From NCBI RefSeq assembly GCF_945859685.1, contig NC_079147.1, positions 284,309,679-284,373,678 of the forward strand: a stretch of DNA of 64,000 nt. The letters run 5' to 3'. Positions 56,161 through 64,000 of the stretch are shown one piece after another. Numbering within the stretch: the stretch's first letter is position 1; the number at the start of each line of letters is the position of its first letter. This stretch comes from Eupeodes corollae. Lineage: Eukaryota; Arthropoda; Insecta; Diptera; Syrphidae. A program made the translations under genes and the position numbers. The notes beneath the pieces were generated by a model. It was not told the DNA's origin. It saw only the letters and a list, made by a program, of their open reading frames with translations, and did no database searches.

Positions 56161-57156
56161 TCAACAAAAATTACATAATACCTTGAACCACCAATTGAAT
56201 CTCGTTCCATAGGACCACAAACATCTGAATGTACTATAAGGAAGATAAGGAATCTTAGATTGTTTACCGAAAAGACATGAAATACATCGTTTTTCTTCCG
56301 AACTTCTTGTAAGTTCTATTCCTCGATCCTTGACTTGAGATAATTTTTGAAGATCGTCGTGATTTGTATGACCTAAACGTTTATGCCATAAATCGGTCTT
56401 TGTAGCTTGAAAAATCTTATGATCCTTTCTTATATCAAGTTTATACATATTATGAACTACCTTAGCTGAACCAACCAATTTACCTTTGTGTAAAATATGA
56501 CATTTTGAATCATAAAAATTGACAGTCAAACCATTCATTGTCCACTGGTTAACAGACAATAAATTTGCACATATTTCTGGCACCAATAAAACATTATGCA
56601 ATGTAACGTCATAATATTTTTCGTTCAAAAACACTTGTAAAGGAACATTTCCTCTTCCAATGACTCTTAACTTATTGTTATAAGCCACTGTTACAAACTC
56701 TTCTGTTTTGAACTCTTGAAAAGTTGAAAAAATATCTCTATTTTTTGACATATGGGAAGATGCACCTGAGTCTATAAACCAGTTCGTTCCATCATCATTA
56801 AAATGTGCGATAAATGAACTGAGAAACCAGCTTGAACCCATACCACCATTATTCGAACTATTTATTTTCGATTTGTTCTTGCAAAATTTAGCAACATGAC
56901 CTTCTTTGTTACATTTGTAACATACAACACGCTTTGTATCAAAACAACGTTCTCTATGGTCGTGTTTCTTACCTTTGTTGCTATACAGAGCTGCAGCACT
57001 TCCGCCGCTTGCACCTGCATCTTTATTGTAATATTCGTAATCTTGAAGTAGTTTTGTTTTTATTGCATCGCCAGTTATTTTTAATTCACTACTTTCCATT
57101 GCCATAATCATGGGTCTAAAATGTTCTGGTAACCCCGAAAGTAACAAACTTCCCAC
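56161..57156 (-). pseudogene. copia gag end, protease, integrase N-terminus
   Basis: 331-residue frame. Gag C-terminal part (LLSGLPEHFRPMIMAMESS), zinc knuckle CYKCNKEGHVAKFC (C-x2-C-x4-H-x4-C intact), protease active site WFIDSGASSHM (D-S-G-A), and integrase zinc site with WHKRLGHTNHDDLQKL and CISCLFGKQ (H-H-C-C). It runs out of frame at about residue 305. Gag packages RNA, the protease cuts the polyprotein and the zinc site belongs to the integrase. Confidence 0.93.
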
Positions 57157-57188
57157 CCATTCTTAAGTTACTACCATTCCTATTTGGT

Positions 57189-57386
57189 TCAATTTTTGGG
57201 CAGTATTGGAGATATATACAATATTAGTCTTGACATTGCCTTCTCTTGAATTTCTTGAGACTCTTCTGTCCCCTGGACCACCTTCCAAAATCCTTGAAGC
57301 TTGAGAGCATGTTCGACCGTGAATTTCCATTTATGAAAATTTTCTCTTCCTTTTAGTTTTTCAATTTGTTCTGAAAATTTATCCAT
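57189..57386 (-). pseudogene. copia gag N-terminus
   Basis: 65-residue frame starting MDKFSEQIEKLKGRENFHKW, typical of copia gag starts (K-L-x-G-x-x-N-F-x-x-W-K). The start codon is 55 bases after the 5' LTR, a short leader. A stop at about 57190 and a shift to the next frame break it. Confidence 0.88.
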
Positions 57387-57429
57387 TTTTAAACAATATA
57401 GTTCTTAGTTACGTAAGTGGATGTAGCGA

Positions 57430-57441
57430 GGGCCCATAACC
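57430..57441 (-). promoter_or_regulatory. primer binding site, half tRNA-iMet type
   Basis: Directly after the 5' LTR the minus strand reads GGTTATGGGCCC, the complement of the initiator-Met tRNA anticodon arm (GGGCCCATAACC with anticodon CAT). Drosophila copia is known to prime from that internal region of a cut initiator tRNA rather than from the 3' end. Confidence 0.85.
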
Positions 57442-57584
57442 TGATGAAATATTCGTCTCCTTGAAGAATATTTCTAGAGTTTTCCTTTTTTAAATTAAAC
57501 AACTTCTTCGTACGTTGAACAAAAACAGAATAATACAAATTTTATTACAGTAGATTTTATATAAAGTATTTTTCCTTTGCAACA
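57442..57584 (-). repeat. copia 5' LTR (143 bp, 50-bp deletion)
   Basis: Minus-strand start TGTTGCAAAGG and end TTTCATCA. Against the 3' LTR it lacks 50 bp in the middle, which may remove promoter or poly(A) signals, and differs at a few bases near the start (CTTTGC vs ATTTAC). Confidence 0.93.
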
Positions 57585-57960
57585 ATGCTTACTAGCAGAA
57601 TAATTAACTCAAAACTGGGCAACTCTTTTGGTAGACGCAAGGTGTAAATTTGAAACGCAACGTAACGTACAGAAATATGAGTCAAAAAAGCTACTTTAGC
57701 TCTCTTTTCATTCAAAAAAGGTATTAGTAATAAATGGGGTGTACAACCCAGAATCACGCATTGGGTATACACATCGGTAATCAGACCGATTTTAATGTAC
57801 GGTGTGGCAGTATAGTGGTCTGCTTTAGAGAGAGCTATAAACCGTGATACATTTAATAAAGTCCAACGTTCAGCTTGCCTTTGTATGTATAAGCGGATCG
57901 CTTAGCACGACCCCATCTGCCGCACTGGACACCTTACTCTATCTAACACCTCTTGACATA
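57585..57960 (+). pseudogene. LOA-like RT, copy 4, part after the copia insertion
   Basis: Resumes as LTSRIINSKLGNSFGRR (cf. LTSRVITSKLGNSSGRR in copy 1). A deletion then jumps to the RT C-terminal part: KATVALF-type, WGVQPRITHWVYTSVIRPIL-like, YGVAV and SALERAINRDTFNKVQRSAC-like in shifting frames near 57700-57890. The palm with A-D-D is deleted. Confidence 0.8.
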
Positions 57961-58600
57961 TTTAGCAATTGTGAAGAAATTTGAAGAAACTGGATTGGTT
58001 GCAGATATTGTTAAACCTGTGCATCATCGTTTTGCTTGTAGGTACCACGGAAAATATAGCTGCTGTAAGTAAGACCCGAACGTGTCGATTCCTCGTCATT
58101 CTCTGGAATTAAGAGTCCAGCTCACTCATCAACTGAAGCTAGCTAACCATTCACAACGTCGTAGATAGTACGTCCAATACGCTGAATAACTGGCGATTGC
58201 GATGCACGGCGATTTTTTGAACAAAATTTTCTGCAGCGACGAAGCGTATTCCTCAGCCGGTGGATATCTTAATAACCAAAACTGTCGTATTTGGGGTTCT
58301 AACAATCTTCAAGTACTTGAAGAGAGGCCATTGCATCCGCAAAAAGTCACTGGTTTTTGGGCACTTTGGTCCAGAAGTGTGATTGAACCATCATCGCGTG
58401 GCGATATCAATTGCTGGACTAATTTTTGTAGGGTAAAGACCGTGTTTATGCAGTTAAACATTAAACCAAGTCAATTGATGGCTGAGATACCGCCCAGCAT
58501 GTGCCAAAATGTCGTCGAAAGATCTAATGCATGCAACAATTCGCCTGGTGGTCATTTAAATGATGTAGTGTTTCACTCATAATGTCCACATTGAAACTTT
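57961..58600 (+). pseudogene. Tc1/mariner-superfamily transposase relic 3
   Basis: Upstream broken frames read VKKFEETGLVADIVKPVHHR and NHSQRR (helix-turn-helix end and linker). The 58202-58582 frame has MHGDFLNKIFCSDEAYSSAG (first catalytic Asp), GYLNNQNCRIWGSNNLQVLE and LHPQKVTGFWALWSRSVIEP. After an internal deletion of the rest of the catalytic domain comes the C-terminal end (LMAEIPPSMCQNVVERSNAC, NSPGGHLNDVVFH). The second and third catalytic residues are lost. It begins where the LOA-like relic ends. Confidence 0.8.
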
Positions 58601-59164
58601 ATTATAAAAAAAACTATCAAGAACGAAAATATTTTATACGTGTTTTATTTACGTTTACTTTTAAACAAAATGGATATCCCCGTAAAACCAAGACCTAATC
58701 GCAAGATCAATTGAAAGCATGGACACAAGATTTTGTCCTTTTTAAGACCAACTTTAACTTGCTGAACTCTACTACGGCAATGATACTGCGCTCTATTGAA
58801 ACGATCAGTCAGCAGCTTCAAGTAAAAAATGTTTTTTATAAAGGCTTTTCAAATGTCTGATCTTTCACAATCCATTACACTTTTATCTAAAAATTGCAAT
58901 AAATGTATACCTTAAACTAAAAAACATCTTTCTGAAAGCTTTAACAAACAATTTTTTGCAATATCAACCCGCACTTGTTGGAAATTTCTTTGCATTTGTA
59001 TATTTCCATTTTTCAATTCAAAAAACTCAATTTTTTTCTTAAAAAATTGTGAAGACTCAAACAAAATAAATTTCAAAACTTTCTTGCTTTACCGAGTAAG
59101 GTTATCCCGTGTTAGCTCATTTGTAATATAAAGGCGACTTATGATTTGTAGAAATATCACGTCT
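58601..59164. other. no gene seen
   Basis: AT-rich, with no supported feature. Confidence 0.4.
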
Positions 59165-59370
59165 TCTACGGAGGTAAGTTGTCAAAAGAGTTTGAAGTCC
59201 AAAGTATAGTCAGACATGTCTCCATTCTTTCACAAATTCAGTTCTGATTGGTGATCAGCTATATACTGCAGGCAGCCTTAATAGGAAACGGAAAAATAAG
59301 ATGGACTCAGACGATGTACGATTGATCTCTCATATTATCATGCATCTTCATCTACACTAATCTAAAGAGG
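59165..59370 (+). pseudogene. RTE-type RT scrap
   Basis: GGKLSKEFEVQSIVRH corresponds to LSEEFEVQNGVRQG at 31.1 kb. MDSDDVRLISH, further on, is a decayed L-D-F-A-D-D-I-x-L-I-S-H catalytic block. Very short. Confidence 0.6.
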
Positions 59371-59749
59371 AAAGATTTGTATTTTTGTATGTAACGAATA
59401 AACTTAAAAAAGTACTGGACCGATTTTAATAATTCTTTTTTCATTAGAAAGCTACATTATCACTGAGTAACATATTTTAGTACTAAATTATTATAGAAAT
59501 CTTCAGAAATTTCTATTGAAAACCAAACCGAAGGTGTACAAAAATAAGCCAATAAATGTCTTTCATCGCATACGCTGTGAAGAGTAAATTGATAGGACAA
59601 AAAATGTTAGACAATATTAAATGTAGAATATATCAGTATCTAAAAAAAACTTCGTGAAACCATATGTTTAACTATTGTAGGTGTACGTCACTATAATACT
59701 TTTTTATATTTAACAATTTGATAGAAATTCCGATCAATATCAGACCCGG
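59371..59749. other. no gene seen
   Basis: AT-rich, without a supported feature. Confidence 0.4.
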
Positions 59750-61850
59750 TTATCTACACAACTCACCGTAGTACACCTAGAGAATGGACAACGAGTGTAC
59801 TTCTCAGCGGAAAATATGCAAAATATAGCGCAGAATCCACCAAAAACGACACTTACGGCATTTTATGACCTATGCCACAGTGATGATTTTGCTAAAAAAA
59901 CTACTATACCACAAAGTTCCTCATTTTTTAACATGGGCTAAAAAATAAATGTTCGAGAAGAACACTTTGGTCAAGAAGTAGTTGGACATCTCGTGTATAA
60001 AAAAATATGCGGCACTGGGAAGAGTATACAGCGTTCATTATTCCCAGTCAGAGCGTTAATGTCTCAGGATACAACATGGTTTCAAGACTTAAAAAACCGT
60101 CGACGGAGTTGTTAAAGAAACTTACCAAGCAACTTGCCGATATAGATAAAGGTTTGCTAGACTATGATAACCAATGGGAAAACCACTTTGAGAGAAGCTT
60201 CGATTTCTCAATGTCCGTTAAGGCTGAGAGAGTTGTTTGTGGTAATATTATTATTATTATTATTCTGTTTTTCCTTCAGAAACTCTTAAATTATGAGACA
60301 CCATTTAAAGATGATTTGTATTAAGACATCAGACATATAGCCCAAGAACGAGCTTCCGATTATGATGTATATAACGAAGGTTTAATACAAATCGAAAACA
60401 AACTTTTAGAATTATATGATAAAAGTTTAAAAGACCTTCTCCGAATCGCTCACGAAATGCAGTTGATATCATACCGTGCCGTACATATGATGTTGACGGG
60501 GTTGTCAGAATTTGTCAATTCAAATGTACCCAAGTTAGTGGCAGATCCAAAAATAGCGTATGATGCTATAGTTGAAAGTTTGGAAAATAACAGCTGTCAA
60601 CTATTTCTTATTTGGACGCGCCCGATGGCACGGGGTAAAACCTCTCTTGGCAATTAAGTATTGTCAAAAGTACGATTATCCGGAAGAAAAGCAAGTGGCA
60701 GTGGCACAGTCAGGAATTGCTGCAACTCTATCAAATGATGCGGAAAACGGCTTACTCTACGGTTAAATTACCGTTAGCTGTTTCTTTAGATCAACAGTCT
60801 GTATGTTCAATCCGTGGGATGAGTGCACTATGAGCCATAGAGCTAATGTAGATGCAGTGGACCGCACATTAAAGGATATAAGAAAACTCACGGAATATGA
60901 TGGGCAGGCGTAACTCTACCAGTTATAACAAAAGATACACGTGCCAACGTTATTAAAGCGTACCTCAAATCATCACATTTGTGGCTATCAATTAAAACTC
61001 TTACTTTTTGCACGAATATGAGAGCACATTTATGCAATAACCGCGGGTGGGTAATTTCTCCTAAGAAAATATACTTGCAAACAGCTCCCCAAGTACTGTT
61101 GGATACTGAATTGGCTCAAATTGTTCACAGTCTAGAAATTCTTTTATCAATCAATCTATCCAGGAAATCAAACAATATTACAGTAAGAAATTTGTATTGG
61201 CTCTGTTTGAGAGCGATATTGTCACCCAGAAACGACTCAGTAAATGAGAATGAACAACATTATTATTGGAAAAGTAGCAAGGTGATTTTTAAATGTTACA
61301 AATCTGTTGACACATGTGGCAACATTTAAGATATCGTGCGCTACCCACAGGAATTTTTAAATTCTCTCAATCCTGCTGGCATGCAGGATCTTATGATCTA
61401 AAATTAAAAAAAATATACGCTTGTTATGCTTTTGCCCTCCCCTATATGTGTAATAGTACAAGACTATTGATCAAAAAAATTAAGCGATAATGTAATTGTA
61501 GGAACTCATTAAGGGTCCCGCGGCCAGTCACCTCGCACATGTCCCGTGGATCCCGATGATACCAACTAATTTTGCCCATATATTTTTAAAGGTTACAGTT
61601 CCCTTTAAAAATACCCTTCGCCCTAACAATAAATAAATCCCAGTGACAAAACTTTTTCCATAGTTGATATTGACTTAAGGAAAGAGTGATTTTTCCCACT
61701 TGCTATTGTATGTGGCAGTTTCTCAGTAGGATCTCCTGGAAACCAATACGTTTTGTTGCCAATGATTAGCTGATTATGAAACATCTTACAGATTTTGTGG
61801 ATTATAATAATCTTCAAAAAAGAATTCTAGGGAAATAGCGGCTATGGAAT
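59750..61850 (+). pseudogene. Helitron RepHel relic, helicase domain nearly throughout
   Basis: Plus-strand blocks run in natural order across changing frames. 59770-59930: VVHLENGQRVYFSAENMQNI and NPPKTTLTAFYDL (linker before the helicase). 60030-60060: GRVYSVHYSQSE. 60380-60470: YNEGLIQIENKLLELYDKSL. 60540-60720: KLVADPKIAYDAIVESLENN, decayed Walker A (TRPMARGKTS, normally G-G-T-G-K-T) and VAVAQSGIAATL. 60820-60890: WDECTMSHRANVDAVDRTLK (Walker B). 60920-61110: VITKDTRANVIKAYLKSSHL and TNMRAHLC. 61330-61400: YPQEFLNSLNPAGMQ. 61490-61620: GPAAGH-like, IPMIPTNF-like and RLQFPLKIPFA. After that comes a decayed C-terminus up to the gap. An (ATT)n run at 60245-60265 interrupts one block. The Rep domain is absent. 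Confidence 0.85.
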
Positions 61851-62050
61851 NNNNNNNNNNNNNNNNNNNNNNNNNNNNNNNNNNNNNNNNNNNNNNNNNN
61901 NNNNNNNNNNNNNNNNNNNNNNNNNNNNNNNNNNNNNNNNNNNNNNNNNNNNNNNNNNNNNNNNNNNNNNNNNNNNNNNNNNNNNNNNNNNNNNNNNNNN
62001 NNNNNNNNNNNNNNNNNNNNNNNNNNNNNNNNNNNNNNNNNNNNNNNNNN
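61851..62050. other. assembly gap, 200 N
   Basis: Exactly 200 unknown bases, so the size is likely a placeholder. Left of it is the end of the Helitron, right of it is family N. Confidence 0.99.
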
Positions 62051-62276
62051 AGTGAACAGCTTTCAGTTATAGGTGTGTGCATCAGAAATCACCTGTTGTG
62101 AAAAAGGAGCTCTAAAAATGATAGGAGATCTTTCACTTACCGAGCTATCGCCGCAAAGTCTCAAGTCTTTCATTGTTTTATCGATATTTGCTCCAACAAT
62201 GCTCTAGTGGAACAGCCACTTGCGTTTCTGCCTTTAACAATTCAACCGTAATACCAGTACTGCTAGGAATGCCCAT
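62051..62276 (+). pseudogene. Family N 3' part, cut by the gap
   Basis: Begins AGTGAACAGCTTTCAGTTAT, matching 50496 onward (EQLSVIGVCIRNHLL). At about 62101 it diverges from copy 1 and holds a different segment up to 62276, where the near-identical duplication starts. Confidence 0.7.
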
Positions 62277-64000
62277 CAGTTTACCCTTGAGTCCAATTTC
62301 GAACGTAGTGTGCCTTTAGGGATTGTTTCTGTAGCCGCACTACATGAATGTGGAATGCTTTACCAGGGTCAATATTTCCCACTCAATACAATGTGCTGAC
62401 ATTTAAAACTAATATGCATCGGCATCTCCCTTATAATCCTGTCCTCAGTTCCTAATTGCTCGCACTATGTTTAATCATTAAAAGGGTATTCGTCACCCCT
62501 TTAGTTCGCGCTCAGAATAAAAAAAAAAAAGAAAAAACAGGAAACGTTAATGAAGCGGTAAAAGTTCTACCTCCTGTCATTTAGATGCTTTAAAAAAAGT
62601 CTTAAGCTTGTTATATAGGCACCTACCCAAATGTGGAGCCATACCCAAGTTTGAATATTCAGACTTAAAATGTATGCTTCTCTGGACTGACAAACCCGCT
62701 CCTAATTTAATACGCTATAGTCTTGAGGACTTTTTTATATTCTCCAAAAATGCATTAAAATTGTCATTTTACAAAATTTCAATATTTCCTCATGAACGGT
62801 CACCCTATTCGAATTTTTACAAATACCATATGTCATCGAGTAGCTTTATGCAATGAAATGTCCCATAGTTAATAGTGTTTATCACTTGAATTCCTAGCAA
62901 AAGGATACTTTGAAAGGCAAGCACCATCCACATCATAGGTAAAGCTTCTACTCCTCGCTAGCGGCGGACATGATATGATATGATACCTTACCTATACCTT
63001 ACCTGGTGCTTTATCTGAGATAGGTACAAGTGCCATTCAACTGGCTCTGTTAACGTTGTCGTCGTCCTTAGTCTTCATCATGTCGTCGTCGGTCGTCAAA
63101 GGTATATAAACTTACCCTACTATTGCTGGGGGTACTGACTACTGATGGTTCAGTTCAGTCGTCCTCGTTGCCTTTGCCGTTGACGTTGACGTTGAGGTTA
63201 TATTTATTGAAATGGGTCACGTGCACAAAAAATATTACTGAAGTGTTTCCTTCCGTCACATATGGCTTCCAATACACATCAGGATCAGCATCAGGACGAA
63301 CTAAAGGATGACATTTCTTCTGCTATTTGCTGCTCCTGTGTATAATTTTGTATTCTTTTGTTCGTTTTGTTCCTTCTTTTCACTTGGAATGATGTTTCTC
63401 CTTACAAAAGGAACCAAAAGCAAACGATAGCTTTCAGTTTTGAGTTTTTTTTTTTCTTATATTGAATTTTGTTCTTCTCCTTCTGCTTCGCTGTAGCCAA
63501 AGTTAAAAAAGGATAACGAAGAAAAAAAAAACAGTTAAGAAAATGTTTTTCAATTGAAATTTATATTGGAAATATGCAGTCGATTGTAAGGATTATGAGA
63601 AGCAGTTTAAGGATATATAGATAACAGTCAGTTGAAAAGTAGGTACGAGTTGTAGATGGTATGTTTAGGGATTGGAATTGGGATTGGGAGTTAGGAGTTG
63701 GGACTTGCTTCGAGAAGAAGATAAGATAAAAAAGAACATAATAAACTTTTCGCTATAGAGAGAGTGAGGAGACGAGAGAGAAAGGTCCTGCCTCGCGTTG
63801 CTGAAGTGGAAGATGTGTTTTTGCAATATCGGTTGAGAAGATGTTATTCCTTTAAATTGAATATAAAATGGCGACAATTTATGCAGGGATTTGAATTTAA
63901 TAATAATATTGAGCGAGCAGAAGATGATCTTTTTTTTTGTGTTGGATATTATGTTATTAGGAAAGTAAGATTGTTGTTTTCTTTTTGCTTCTCATAATTT
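62277..64000 (+). repeat. 1.7-kb duplication, copy 2 (runs off the window)
   Basis: Same sequence as 50757-52480. It keeps the family N 3' end (GCACTACATGAATGTGGAAT, with the intact GCTTTACCAGGGTCAATATT where copy 1 has a deletion), then the TATATAAA region at about 63104 and the purine-rich GAGAGAAAGGTCCTGCC part. The final frame 63764-63997 (VAEVEDVFLQYRLRRCYSF) is also open in copy 1 with two residue changes, so a small exon there is possible but unproven. Confidence 0.9.

Larger units (their letters stand above)
53510..57584 (-). mobile_element. Ty1/copia LTR retrotransposon, full structure
   Basis: 4075 bp on the minus strand: LTR (TG...CA), half-tRNA primer site, gag with zinc knuckle, protease, integrase, RT and RNase H in the copia order, polypurine tract, LTR. 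The gene order with integrase before RT separates copia from Gypsy. A few stops and frameshifts break the single gag-pol frame, so the copy is probably inactive although structurally complete. The perfect target duplication points to a rather young insertion, but the LTRs differ by a 50-bp deletion and several substitutions. Confidence 0.95.
53505..57589. repeat. 5-bp target site duplication ATGCT of the copia
   Basis: ATGCT at 53505-53509 and 57585-57589, identical. Removing the element plus one copy restores a continuous LOA-like RT reading. Confidence 0.95.

Noticed and set aside
1..64000. CRISPR arrays, bacterial operons, ribosome binding sites
   Set aside because: The sequence is eukaryotic with introns and retrotransposons; the only regular arrays are the 175-bp family U units and microsatellites.

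Overview
The window is AT-rich eukaryotic DNA that looks like insect, most likely dipteran, repeat-rich chromatin. The evidence is the transposon mix: LOA-like, RTE-like and Jockey/CR1-like non-LTR elements, a Drosophila-type copia with a half-tRNA primer site, Tc1/mariner, hAT, Helitrons and a tRNA-derived SINE. There are also short phase-compatible introns in one transposase gene. I see no rRNA, tRNA, CRISPR or bacterial feature and no confident host gene. One possible host exon (23026-23186, minus) and two unrecognised open frames are listed at low confidence.

Layout. 1-5.6 kb: mostly featureless, with a non-LTR RT scrap and a Helitron helicase relic. 5.6-7.9 kb: LOA-like relic ending at a SINE. 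10.2-11.7 kb: copy A of an unclassified repeat, 'family U', then a SINE. 11.9-14.6 kb: Ty3/Gypsy pol relic and a CR1/Jockey-type relic ('family N'). 15.2-22.5 kb: a SINE, U copy B, and U copy C split by a 4.45 kb DNA transposon that has 30-bp inverted ends and a multi-exon transposase. 24.4-29 kb: the most complete LOA-like relic, U copy D, family N. 31-33.5 kb: RTE and LOA relics. 33.9-35.4 kb: U copy E, inverted. 35.8-40.5 kb: RTE relic, a hAT element with 8-bp target duplication, a Tc1/mariner relic, a second RTE type ('RTE-J'). 40.9-46.5 kb: the best SINE copy, a 203-bp tandem duplication, RTE-J pieces, a mariner split by a tiny RTE-J 3' tail. 49-52.5 kb: family N and sequence duplicated again at 62-64 kb. 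53.2-58 kb: a copia element with a perfect 5-bp target duplication inside a LOA-like RT gene. 58-64 kb: mariner, Helitron, a 200-N gap, then the second copy of the 1.7 kb duplication.

Nearly everything coding is a broken transposable-element gene. The informative part is the nesting order and the relations between elements. The SINE and the RTE-J LINE end in almost the same 33-bp tail, which suggests the LINE machinery mobilised the SINE. The 4.45 kb TIR transposon and the minisatellite-bearing family U are the least familiar items and the best candidates for something undescribed. All family assignments come from reading motifs by eye; no database search was possible.
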